A DNA stretch of 64,000 bases from Xanthomonas bromi (GTDB lineage Bacteria; Pseudomonadota; Gammaproteobacteria; Xanthomonadales; Xanthomonadaceae): assembly GCF_900092025.1 (NCBI RefSeq), contig NZ_FLTX01000003.1, forward strand, positions 1-64,000. The letters run 5' to 3'. Below, piece after piece: positions 48,294 through 57,403 of this stretch. The notes beneath the pieces are model-generated. The model made no database searches. It had not been told where the DNA came from and saw nothing but the letters and a program-made list of their open reading frames with translations. The position numbers were made by a program, and so were the translations under genes. Numbering within the stretch: position 1 is the first letter of the stretch; each line of letters begins with the position of its first letter.

Positions 48294-49675
48294 TCATCGC
48301 GATGAATGCATATTGGGTTGCGGCAGGTCCGATTCGCGCGGTACCGATGCCGGATCCGGCGGCAGGACGCGGAACGGCAGGTTGGCATAGCCGGCGCGGC
48401 CCGCGTCGTCGCGGACCTCCACAAACACGCGGTAGGTGCCCGGTGGTGGCGCAATCAGGCGCACCTCGTTGCCCATGCCACTTGCGCCGTCGCGCTCACC
48501 AGCGGCGCGGTTCGGCTCAAGCGCGGCATTCACCAGGGCTGGTAACGCCTCGGGGTCGCCGCCGATGCTGCGTGCGGTGCTTTCCGTGCGGACATGCCAG
48601 TCGTAGCGCAGCAGGATGCGCCAGTGGCGTGAACGCTCGCAGTGACGGTCTGGCCCGGGCGAAGACGCACGCTGCCGGTCGCGCGTTGGCCGGCCAGCGT
48701 AAGCGCCGAGACCACAGGCGCACGCGTGGCCGGCCAATGCCCGGTCCACAGCAGTTGCAAGGTGTCCACGCTGGGCGTGGCTTCGCCCGAGGGCAGGAAC
48801 AGGCCATACCAGGTGGGCGTGCGCTCCTGCTTGTCGCCCCACAGAAACACGAACGATCCCAGCCCCTGACGGGTGTCGCTGGCGATGTCGCTGCGGTAGC
48901 GCTGTTCCAGCAACAGCGCCTTGCGCGTGCTGTCGTCCTCGATCGGTGCGCCCCAAGCGGTGGTCGGCGATTCCCAATGGCCGGTAGGCCCCCACTCGGT
49001 GACGATGTACGGGCCGCGCCACTGGCTGTCGCGCAGCTTCTGCGGCAGCGCTGCAATATCGCCGTAAAGCTGTACGGCGATCAGATCCAGTGCCGGTGCG
49101 CGCGTCTTGAGTTGGTCGATCAGGTGTTTGTCGAAGCCGGCCAGGGTGGTGGTGACCGGATGATCCGGATCGATGGCATGGATGGCCGCGGCGATCTCGC
49201 CGACCGCGTTCCAGACCTTGGGATTGGTGGACTCCAGATTGAGCTCGTTGCCGACCACCCACATCAACACCGCCGGGTGCGTTGCCGATTGCCGCACCTG
49301 CGCAAGGACGCGCTGCAGCTGCCGCTTCACCGCAGTTGCATCGTTGTAATCGAAGCCATGCCGCTGGTTGCCCACTTCAATGCCGACCGCCACTTTCAAG
49401 CCGTTATGCTGCGCGCGATCGAGCAATGCGCGCTGGCGTTGCGGGTCCGGGTCCACGCGCCAGGTACGCAATGCGTTGCCGCCGCGTGCGGCCAGCGCTT
49501 CCATGCTGCCATTGCCCAGGCCGGCGCCCTTGATCACAAAGGGTGTGCCATCCGCCAACAGGCGGTACCCGTCTGCCTCCTGCGTAATGCGGACCCGCGC
49601 CGCGTGTGCGGACGTGCTCGCGGACAGTGCGAGCAGGCAGATGGCGATGACGCGCACACTCCATGGCCGTTGCAT
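48294..49675 (-). pseudogene. Frameshifted glycoside hydrolase (GH2/GH5-like TIM barrel)
   Basis: From ATG at 49675 a signal peptide (VIAICLLALSASTSAHA) leads to a TIM-barrel glycosidase with both candidate catalytic glutamates: acid/base in VVGNELNL and nucleophile in IVTEWGP. Near 48630 the frame breaks: after TVTASVHA the homologous continuation HWRILLRYDW is in the next frame and runs to a stop at 48294. The total length is 3n+2, so one lost base explains it. The barrel is complete before the break; only the C-terminal beta domain is affected, so partial function is possible. Sequencing error is an alternative. Confidence 0.75.
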
Positions 49676-50431
49676 GGCGAGTCCTGGTGGCCTGCGGGAC
49701 GCCAGCATATGCCGGGACACTGTGATGCGGGCGAACGTGCAGCATTTGCCTGGTTGGGATTGCTTGCAGCAATCGCAGCGTGTTCTGGTTCGACGTTGCT
49801 GAAGCGGCGCGTCGCTCAGGTGCGTCACCTGCCACGCGCTCGGTGCAATGGCGCAGGACGCAGGCACTGGTGTCGATCGAACGCTGGCGTCAGGCTTCTC
49901 GCGCCAGTCAGTCGGGGTGTGACAGGCAAGCAAGGCACTGCAAGTCATCGCCGAATCCTTGAACCGCCTCTGGGTCAGGTTAGCGCGCAGCGTCAACGAC
50001 CTTGCGCTTGCGCTGGCCGAGCAGCCCAGCGTGGACGGCAACACGTTGCGAAGGAGCTTGCAGCACGCCTGCATTCCCGTTTCAGGCATGCAGTCGTTAG
50101 TCACCTGATCACTGTTCGCGATCCGTTGCTAGCGGCGCTCGATTCGACGAAGGCTACGTCGATGACATCCCCATCCCGGATGCATGGTGCCGAAGCGGCC
50201 ATCCGCTTGCTCGCATGAATCTTGGCGATGCTGTCGACGACGACAGTGCGTCCATTGGCGCATTCCCGCGTTCGCACACGCTGCAGCACTGCGGCGCAGT
50301 TCTACGCAGCGACACACCCGCGTTCGCCTGCCGCTGCGATGGCAACGCCAGCAAGTAGACCTGAGCTGCGTCTGCGCCAAGCGTTGACGTGTGCACGCCT
50401 ACACTGGGCGCACTTTCCACGGAGCGCCTTC
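49676..50431. other. Intergenic region without a convincing gene
   Basis: 756 bases between the glycosidase and the quinone oxidoreductase. Open frames are present but their products are Cys- and Arg-rich, unlike real proteins of this genome. I see no RNA gene, repeat or clear promoter. It may be decayed coding DNA. Confidence 0.5.
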
Positions 50432-51409
50432 ATGAGCGATACCACGATGACTGCCATCGCCATCCGCGGTGGCAAGGGCGACGCCGATGCGCTGTACGCC
50501 ACCGAGCAACCGCGCCCGCGTCCTGCGCCCGGGCAGGTGCTGATCCGCGTGCACGCGGCCGGCATCAATCGGCCCGATCTGCTGCAACGCGCCGGGCACT
50601 ACCCGCCGCCGCCTGGTGCACCGGAAACGCTGGGGCTGGAAATCGCCGGCGAGATCGTCGAGCCAGCGGGTCGTTGGAACGTCGGAGACCGTGTTTGCGC
50701 GCTGCTAGGCGGGGGCGGTTATGCGCAATACGCCGTCGTCGATGCGCGGCACGTGCTGCCGATTCCTGCCGGCATGGAGTTGGTGCATGCCGCGGCCTTG
50801 CCGGAAACCATGTTCACCGCTTACGCCAACCTGTTCGAACACGGCCGGCTCGCCGCGGGCGAGTGGCTGTTGTTGCACGGCGCGACCTCGGGCATCGGCG
50901 TCACGGCGATCCAGATGGCCAAGGCGGCAGGCGCGCACGTGCTGGCCACTGCACGCTCGCCCAGCAAGGCCGCGCAGGCGCGCGAGTTGGGTGCCGATGT
51001 AGCGATCGATTCCACCAGCGACTCGTTTGTCGCGGTGGCCAAGGCGCACGGTGGTGTGGACGTCGCGCTCGACATGGTGGGCGCTGCGGTCTTCGCCGAC
51101 ACCTTGGAAGCGCTCAATCCGCGCGGACGCATCGTCTACATCGCCTCGCAAGCTGGTGCGAACATCGAGGTGCCGATTCCGTTGCTGATGCGCAAGCAGG
51201 CGGTGATCACCGGCTCGACGCTACGCCCACGCAATGCCGATGAAAAAGCCCGCCTGGCCGCGGAAGTGGAGCGCGTGGTGTGGCCGTGGATCGAACAGGG
51301 CAAGCTGCGTGTGCTGCTCGACAAGCGCTTCGCACTGACTGATGCCGCCGCAGCCCACCGGTATCTGGAACAGGGCAGTCATCTGGGCAAGGTGGTGCTG
51401 GAGATGTGA
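50432..51409 (+). CDS. NAD(P)H quinone oxidoreductase (zinc-free MDR, PIG3-like)
   Basis: Predicted 325 residues from ATG at 50432. Medium-chain reductase: HAAGINRPDLLQRAG at the substrate domain and the nucleotide loop GATSGIGVTAIQMAK (AxxGxGxxA type). The zinc-binding residues of alcohol dehydrogenases are absent. PIG3-like members reduce quinones with NADPH. It is monocistronic, and the physiological substrate is unknown. Confidence 0.9.
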   Translation: MSDTTMTAIAIRGGKGDADALYATEQPRPRPAPGQVLIRVHAAGINRPDLLQRAGHYPPPPGAPETLGLEIAGEIVEPAGRWNVGDRVCALLGGGGYAQYAVVDARHVLPIPAGMELVHAAALPETMFTAYANLFEHGRLAAGEWLLLHGATSGIGVTAIQMAKAAGAHVLATARSPSKAAQARELGADVAIDSTSDSFVAVAKAHGGVDVALDMVGAAVFADTLEALNPRGRIVYIASQAGANIEVPIPLLMRKQAVITGSTLRPRNADEKARLAAEVERVVWPWIEQGKLRVLLDKRFALTDAAAAHRYLEQGSHLGKVVLEM

Positions 51410-51629
51410 TGGCGCCCGCTCAGTGGCCCGCGAGTGCGAACGCATGCCGGGCCGCTGATACGGACCCCCTGTGTGTCGGCGATCGCGTGTTTGGAACACG
51501 CGCACACTGCATCTGCGGGGGCGCGTCTGTCTCACTTCTTTTGCTGTTTTTGGGGTGTGTATCGCCGCGCTTGCCGTCGCGACGGCCCGGACCATTGGGA
51601 CCCCAACGCCACGCACGCGGCAGTGGCCG

Positions 51630-52033
51630 CTAGCGTGGTGGCGTGTGATCGACCACCGCTTCGATGTGGTGCCCGTCGGGGTCGAGGACGAACGCAGCGT
51701 AATCGTCATCTCCATATGCGGGTCGCAATCCGGGAGCGCCATTACAGCGCCCCCCGTGCTGGAGCGCGGCACGGTGGAAGGCGTCCACGGCTGACGCATT
51801 GGCGGCGGCAAATGCAAGATGGAAGCCGGCCCCAGGGGCGCGCTGCACGGCCCGACGTTGCTTCAATGCCAGGCAATCTTCGCCGCCGGGCCTGCCATAG
51901 CCGACCGCCTGGTCGAGCGTGCCTGGCTCCAGATCGAACCACACCGGACATCGCCCAGCGCACCCAGGGTTGCATCGTAAAATGCGGCAGATGCCTCGAT
52001 CGCGTGAACGCCCAGCGAAACGTGATGCAACAT
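51630..52033 (-). pseudogene. Frameshifted VOC (glyoxalase) family gene
   Basis: The start MLHHVSLGVHAIEASAAFYD (ATG at 52033) is in one frame and the continuation VWFDLEPGTLDQAVGYGRPG through FVLDPDGHHIEAVVDH to the stop at 51630 is in another; the switch lies at about 51940-51960. Length is 404 bases, one short of a multiple of three, consistent with a single-base deletion. Intact homologues are about 130 residues. Confidence 0.75.
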
Positions 52034-52408
52034 CAATGCAGCCTGCAGTGGCAACGGCACATCGGCGTGCCGGCCGCGATGCTGGTCTGCATGCGCTGGC
52101 GTCAATCGCAGGCTGCAAAACGGGTCTATCCCGTTGTGGTCGAGTGTCGCCACGCGCTGCCGCCGCGCTGAGCACGCCCGCAGTCTCTGCGCGTTACTTC
52201 GTGGCGCAGGTGAGCCGGTTCGAACGCAGCGACTGGCAGGCAGGTATAGCAAAACAAGCAGGAGCGATGTCTCGCGGTGGGCCTCACGCTGGCCGTACAC
52301 TGCGCCGTCGCGTGCGCTAACGCACCGCGCCGCTGCAGCGCTGGCAACGCAGTGTGCGTGAGTAGCCGTTCGCGCCGGTTGCCACCTCCTATCAACACGA
52401 AGGTTTCG
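52034..52408. other. Divergent spacer upstream of the Gfo/Idh/MocA gene
   Basis: 375 bases between divergently oriented genes. No convincing gene or repeat; the promoter of the downstream oxidoreductase is presumably here. Confidence 0.45.
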
Positions 52409-53344
52409 ATGAAGCATCCAGACGCATTGCGCATTGCCCTTGTCGGCATCGGCAAGATTGCCCGCGACCAGCACGTGCCCACCATCGCTGCGCGCGACGA
52501 TGTGCAGCTGGTGGCCACCGTAAGCCGGCACGGCACGGTCGACGGTGTGCCGGCCTATCACACGCTGGAAGAAGCCTTTGCTGCGCAGCCGGAAATCGAA
52601 GCGGTGGCATTGTGCACGCCACCGGTCGGGCGGCATGCGTTGGCGCAGACCGCGTTGGCAGCTGGCCGCCATGTGTTTCTGGAAAAGCCGCCGGCCGCCA
52701 CGCTTGCCGAGATCCACGATCTGCAGGGCGTGGCGCAGCGTGCGCAACGCAGCCTGTTCACCAGCTGGCATTCGCGCTGCGCTGCCGGTGTGGAGCCTGC
52801 CCGCGCATGGCTGGCCGACAAGCAGATCGTGCGCGCGCACATCACATGGAAGGAAGACATCCGCCATTGGCATCCGGGCCAGGACTGGATTCTCGAACCA
52901 GGTGGCATGGGTGTGTTCGACCCCGGCATCAATGCACTTTCCATCGTCACCCATCTGCTGCCGCGCAGCTTCGCGCTGCGCGAGGCCGAGCTGCATACCC
53001 CGGATAACCGTCAGGCACCGCTGTATGCCAGGCTCGCGTTCGTCGATACCGCGGGGGTGCCGGTCACGGCCGAATTCGACTTCCTGCAGACCGGCCACCA
53101 GCGCTGGGATATCGAGGTGGAGACCACCGCGGGCATGCTCATGCTCAGCGAAGGTGGTGCCAAGCTGTGCATCGATGGGCAGCAGCACCCGCTACCCGGC
53201 TCCGGCGAATACGACGGCTTGTACGCGCGCTTCGTGCAATTGGTACGCGCCGGCACCTCGGACGTGGATGTCGCACCGTTCGTGCATGTGGCAGATGCGT
53301 TCATGCTCGGCGCTCGCAAGGTCACCGCACCGTTCGCCTGGTAG
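52409..53344 (+). CDS. Gfo/Idh/MocA sugar dehydrogenase (D-galactose 1-dehydrogenase-like)
   Basis: Predicted 311 residues from ATG at 52409. The Rossmann loop is VGIGKIARDQHVP, and the family motif EKPPAAT follows near residue 90. The C-terminal half (WKEDIRHWHPGQDWILEPGGMGVFDPGINAL) matches D-galactose and L-arabinose 1-dehydrogenases that oxidise the sugar to a lactone with NAD(P). No sugar-transport genes adjoin it, so substrate is inferred from resemblance alone. Confidence 0.85.
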   Translation: MKHPDALRIALVGIGKIARDQHVPTIAARDDVQLVATVSRHGTVDGVPAYHTLEEAFAAQPEIEAVALCTPPVGRHALAQTALAAGRHVFLEKPPAATLAEIHDLQGVAQRAQRSLFTSWHSRCAAGVEPARAWLADKQIVRAHITWKEDIRHWHPGQDWILEPGGMGVFDPGINALSIVTHLLPRSFALREAELHTPDNRQAPLYARLAFVDTAGVPVTAEFDFLQTGHQRWDIEVETTAGMLMLSEGGAKLCIDGQQHPLPGSGEYDGLYARFVQLVRAGTSDVDVAPFVHVADAFMLGARKVTAPFAW

Positions 53345-53589
53345 TTCGATCCTCCGCTTGGCTAAGCGTTGAATAGGACTGGCTGCATGCCGTGTTCTGC
53401 AGCCAGCTGCCCTATCTCTGTGAAGTAGCGTTGGGCGTGCTGGTATGGCGCGCTGTCGCTCGCTGTCTTTTGTCGAACTCCAGTACGCGCCGACGACAGT
53501 CCCTGGCGGTGGCCCATCGATCTGAGCAGACGTGTGCGCGATACGCTATGTAACGCTTGCTGCAGTCAATCAGCATCGTGGCTATAGAG

Positions 53590-53626
53590 AAAAAAGCCCC
53601 CGCACGCTTGATCGCGTCGGGGGGCG
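53590..53626 (-). terminator. Intrinsic terminator on the minus strand
   Basis: GCCCCCG-type stem (53596-53607 pairing with 53612-53625) with a T-run on the minus strand (A-run at 53590-53595 on plus). It is placed to end the amylase remnant, about 110 bases past its stop. Confidence 0.75.
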
Positions 53627-53737
53627 TGTCATGCGTGTACCGCAGTGGCGCACCGCAGTGTCTCAAGCTGCTTCAAATCACTTTGTGATTCGATAAAACA
53701 GTCGTGCACGGTGGCATCGCCATGCACCGGAGATTGC

Positions 53738-54869
53738 TCAGCGGCGCCACATGCGCGCAGCGCGCGCGGGCAGGGTGAAGGTGTAGGACCCGCTGGAAAT
53801 GCGCACCACGTTGCCGGAGCCCAACGCGTCCACGTCATCGGCATTCCAGCACAACGTGCTGTTGTGCATTCCCACGGTGGTGGTGACCGGGTTGCCGCAC
53901 TTGTTGATGCCCACGATGCCCAGGCTGCCGCGACGGAACAGGATGTGGCGGGCGCTGGACGACAAGACCTGCATGTCGGTGCCCTGCACGCCAGTGTGGA
54001 AGCCGATCATGCGGCGCAGATCGTCGCGCACATACGCATTGACCCAGCGGTTGTCGCCGCTTTCGTTGTTGTCGGTATAGATCATCGGCATGCCGCCGTT
54101 GCGACCGACCAGGTATGCGTAGGCCAGCGTTGTTGGGGATATCGTGTGTGACCGCAAAGGTCACGGCGCGATTGCCCGGCAATGCCTGCCCGGACGCCGC
54201 CGGGTCCACCAGCTGCTGCATGCTGACGCCAACGGCGAACGCGTTACGCACTGCATTGAAGAGCGGAAAGTCGTAGGCCGCATGCGGTGTGGAGTGCAGA
54301 TAAGGCGCCAGGAACTGATCGTACTCACCGTTCCCGGTGCCGCCACCGGTGATCACCTCGCCAAATACATACACACCCGAGCGGATGCCGGCATCGAAGA
54401 CACGATTGAGATGATCGAAGCTCATGTGCTTGGCAGCATCCACACGGAAGCCGGTTACGCCGATCTCCTTGAGCGCCTGCAGATAGGCGCGCTGCTGCCG
54501 CACCACCCATGCGTTGCCGACCAGATCCGGCAAGCCTGGGTCGCTGCCACCGCCGCAAATGCGGTAAGTGCGCACCTGATAGGCGTCAGTGTAGTTGCTG
54601 ATGCGCTGCGCCGGGCCGAAATCGCGGGCGCTCAAGAAGTTGGACTGCAGCGTGCCGAACAGGCGTAGCGAATCGTAACGGCCAGGATGTGCGGCGTATT
54701 GCGACAGTACCGCGCTGCCGGGATAGTTGAGGTCCGAGCGCGAGGCCGCTTCGTTGGCCATATGGTTGAACACAATGTCGGCATAGGTTTCTACGCCATT
54801 GTTGGCCAGTGCCTGCACCATCCGCTTGAATGCAGCGGTGTCCCCGAGCAGGCTGTCGATCAGGCGCTG
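53738..54869 (-). pseudogene. Alpha-amylase remnant: 5' truncated, frameshifted, with an internal deletion
   Basis: The GH13 core is recognisable: ETYADIVFNHMANE (region I), TGFRVDAAKH (region II with Asp), FGEVITGG (Glu), and THDIPNN (region IV-like). The N-terminal ~100 residues are missing; homology begins near LIDSLLGDTAAFKRM at ~54865, abutting the end of the next gene. At about 54130, after HDIPNN, about ten expected residues are missing and the frame shifts; the C-terminal AYAYLVGRNGGMPMIYTDN through RAARMWRR is in the new frame and stops at 53738. No functional enzyme is likely. Confidence 0.8.
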
Positions 54870-55480
54870 GCATGCAGCGTGTTCAGTCTGGCCAGTGGCA
54901 TCTCGATACGCTCATCTGTGTAGTAGGCAGGTTGCTTCGCGTTGCTGCCGCCAGCATCGCGCTCGGCGCCTTTCCACTTGTCGTAACCCTTGTTCGGCAG
55001 TGCCAATGTCACGGTCTCGCCGCTCACGCGCTCCACCCGCACCACGCCGTAAGCGTGTTCGCCATACGCCCCGGGCGCCAGCGTCTGCAGGTCCACGGTA
55101 TACAGGTCGCCTTGCGCAGGTTGTGCAAGCCAGACGTCATCGCGCTTGGAGGTCTGCGAGGCGCTGTAGGCGCCGAATATCGCCACAACCGCAATCAGGC
55201 CGAGCAGCACCATCCCACCGAAACGGCGGTAGGCAGGAATGGGCGGCTTGCCGCGGCTGGCCTCGAATGTCTTGGTCTCCAACACCGTGGTGTGATTGCA
55301 GCCGTCGCACACCCGCAAGTATCGCTTCTTGGTGACCCAGCCGAAGAGGTACCACAGGTGCGCGTAGCGATAATGCAGCACGTTGCGAAAGCTACGCTGC
55401 TGCGCGCACTGGTCGCAATGCGCGTTGTCGGCTGCGCCCAACGCAATCAGGTCGCCGCCCGATCCCCGGATGATCATCAT
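54860..55480 (-). CDS. Zinc-ribbon membrane protein of unknown function
   Basis: About 206 residues from ATG at 55480. Two CxxC pairs (CDQC near residue 30 and CDGC near 55) suggest a zinc ribbon, followed by one membrane helix (MVLLGLIAVVAIFGAYSA) and an extracytoplasmic beta-type domain. I do not recognise a named family. Its last ~10 residues run into the truncated 5' end of the amylase remnant, so the C-terminus may have been altered by the same deletion. Confidence 0.65.
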   Translation of the reverse strand: MMIIRGSGGDLIALGAADNAHCDQCAQQRSFRNVLHYRYAHLWYLFGWVTKKRYLRVCDGCNHTTVLETKTFEASRGKPPIPAYRRFGGMVLLGLIAVVAIFGAYSASQTSKRDDVWLAQPAQGDLYTVDLQTLAPGAYGEHAYGVVRVERVSGETVTLALPNKGYDKWKGAERDAGGSNAKQPAYYTDERIEMPLARLNTLHASA

Positions 55481-55649
55481 TCGTCCTTGAATTGTGCAAA
55501 AGTGACGCATGATAAGGGCAGTGCCGCTGCCTGGGCAGGTGCCTGCCCGGAACTTGGACAAACGGCGATACCCGCGGCTCGGCCAGGCCGCGACGGGGCA
55601 TGGCGCCGGCCGCGTTAAACTAGCCGCCCGTCCACAGCCAAGCCTCCCG

Positions 55650-56195
55650 ATGCGCAATCCATTGCAAGAACAGCTGCTCAAGGCCGGCCTGGTGAAAAAA
55701 GCCCAGGTGGACAAGGTGGCGCGCGAACAGGTCAAACAGCGCCATGCCAAGGGGGCGGCGGTGCCGCCGGCGGATGCGGACAAAGTCGATGCAGCGCGCT
55801 TGCAGACCGAGCGTGCCGAGCGCGATCGTGCGCTGGCCGAAGAGCGCAACGTGCAGTTACGCCGGCAGGAGGTACTGGCACAGGTGCGGCAGATCGTGGA
55901 GACCAACAAGGTCAAGCGCGAAGGCGAGATCGACTACCGTTTCAACGATGGCAACCTCATCCGCAGCGTGCTGGTGAACCCAACGCTGCGCAGCCAGTTG
56001 GCCAGCGGCGCGCTGGTGATCGTGCGTCACGGCGAGGGCTTCGAGCTGATTCCGCGCGCTGCGGCCGAGAAGGTCTACAGCCGCGATGCCGATACCGTGG
56101 TGCTCGATCACGGCCGCAACAGCGCACCGGCAGCGGCCGACAGCGACGACGAGTATTACAGCCAATTCAAGGTGCCGGACGATTTGATCTGGTAG
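55650..56195 (+). CDS. DUF2058 (YaiL-like) nucleoprotein
   Basis: Predicted 181 residues from ATG at 55650. The N-terminal part is charged and helical (NPLQEQLLKAGLVKKAQVDKV then a Lys/Arg/Glu/Ala-rich coiled coil), and the C-terminal domain contains IDYRFNDGNLI, LVIVRHGEGFELIP and the ending YYSQFKVPDDLIW typical of DUF2058. Role unknown. Confidence 0.9.
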   Translation: MRNPLQEQLLKAGLVKKAQVDKVAREQVKQRHAKGAAVPPADADKVDAARLQTERAERDRALAEERNVQLRRQEVLAQVRQIVETNKVKREGEIDYRFNDGNLIRSVLVNPTLRSQLASGALVIVRHGEGFELIPRAAAEKVYSRDADTVVLDHGRNSAPAAADSDDEYYSQFKVPDDLIW

Positions 56196-56327
56196 CGCCG
56201 AGGCGCGAGGTCATTGGAAGATCGGTATACGGATCTCCCCTTGTCGTGCGCGCGACACCGCGCCGTGATGCGGACTCGCACGTCGTTGGCAAGCGTTCCC
56301 TGCCTGCAGGAACCCGATTTCGACTAA

Positions 56328-56468
56328 GAGCATCTAACAAAACTACTGCGCGGCCGCCAGGCGGGCGCGGCCGGTGCTCGGAATCGGCATGTATCACTTG
56401 TACACTCCGGTTCCTCCGCGCCGTCCGCACCCACCTGACCACCGCTCGCTACGTTCTGTTAGCCGCTC
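56328..56468. mobile_element. 141-bp foldback MITE-like element
   Basis: Ends are imperfect inverted repeats of about 22 bp (GAGCATCTAACAAAAC... and its counterpart GAGCGGCTAACAGAAC... read from the right). The similarity continues inward so that almost the whole element is one imperfect hairpin. It is flanked on both sides by TAA (56325-56327 and 56469-56471), which fits a 3-bp TNA target duplication of the kind made by some IS5-family elements. No transposase is encoded. Confidence 0.65.
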
Positions 56469-56579
56469 TAATTGCCTGCGCCGGCCTAGTCGCCGCGTAG
56501 GGGATGCGTTGTTGCGCAACGTAGTCGCGCACCAGCCTGCGCGCTACCCTGACACTCTTTGTCGCCGCCTATCCCGCTC

Positions 56580-57137
56580 ATGTCGATCGTCTTGACCCGG
56601 TTCGCCCGCACCCGCCTGTTCCCGCGCGATGGCCGTCGCAATGCCATCCAGGACTGTACGCCCGAGCAGTTCATTCAGCGGCTCAACGACGAGGCGCCGC
56701 GACGCGTGATCGAGGGCTACGCACCGTTTTGCCAGTTGCATGTGCATCGCAACTGGACCTCGACCCGCTGCCTTACGATCCCCATCACCGATGACAACCG
56801 GCACCTGCTGCGTTCCGGCTACGAGGCGCGCAGTACGCAGGAATTAGCCGTGCTGGTGCGGTGGTTCGAAGGTGTCGCGCCACCCGTGGCCGCGTATCTG
56901 CTGCCCATCCTCTACAGCCGCGATCAACTGGCCAAGGAGGGCACGCCCATCGATGCGGACTGGGGCGTAGTGGGGTGTCTCTACACCGCAGAGCCGGACG
57001 AAATTCCGATGGCGCCGATCACCATGTTGCGCAATGCTTTGGGTGTGGAAGAGGGCGGCTCGGGCACGCCGCTGAACCGCGATGCATACCGGCAAAGCGT
57101 GGCGTTTTGGGAGCGCAACGCGAATTGGAGGCCGTAA
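56580..57137 (+). CDS. DUF3228 family protein
   Basis: Predicted 185 residues from ATG at 56580. Family blocks: CQLHVHRNWTSTRCLTIPIT, LLRSGYEARS, EGTPIDADWGVVGCL and the C-terminal EEGGSGTPLNRDAYRQSV...WERNANWR. It looks intact, soluble and cytoplasmic. Function is unknown. A decayed copy of its 3' end follows about 100 bases downstream. Confidence 0.88.
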   Translation: MSIVLTRFARTRLFPRDGRRNAIQDCTPEQFIQRLNDEAPRRVIEGYAPFCQLHVHRNWTSTRCLTIPITDDNRHLLRSGYEARSTQELAVLVRWFEGVAPPVAAYLLPILYSRDQLAKEGTPIDADWGVVGCLYTAEPDEIPMAPITMLRNALGVEEGGSGTPLNRDAYRQSVAFWERNANWRP

Positions 57138-57228
57138 GCAGCTGTGACAGCTTTCGCTGCAGGAGTGATCGATCAATCAGTGGGAGGGTCGCCGGTAAAG
57201 TCGCACTGGGACGCGCTTGGACCATCGC

Positions 57229-57357
57229 GTCAGAGAAGATGCCGATGGCGCCAATCACGAAGCTGAGCAACGCGCATGTCGCGGCCTGTTCGGCTGTGCT
57301 ACTGAACCGCGCTGCATGCCGATTCGACTTGGAATTCTGGCAACGCACGCGAACCGG
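57229..57357 (+). pseudogene. Decayed partial duplicate of the DUF3228 3' end
   Basis: Translation of this stretch gives EKMPMAPITKLSNA...LLNRAACRFDLEFWQR, which aligns with the intact gene's DEIPMAPITMLRNA...PLNRDAYRQSVAFWER at matching spacing. It has no start of its own and has lost the EEGGSG block. It is best explained as an old tandem duplication now decaying. Confidence 0.7.
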
Positions 57358-57403
57358 CGCCGTTAGTGGTGATCGCGCCAATTGCGTTTCACGGGTCCTT
57401 GGA

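Noticed and set aside
48302-50218. 638-codon plus-strand open frame over the glycosidase
   Set aside because: Shadow of the minus-strand gene, which has a signal peptide and catalytic glutamates; plus-strand product is Arg/Ala-rich without domains.
56246-56500. 84-codon ORF in the DUF2058-DUF3228 spacer
   Set aside because: It is produced by the foldback element and has no ribosome-binding site or family resemblance.
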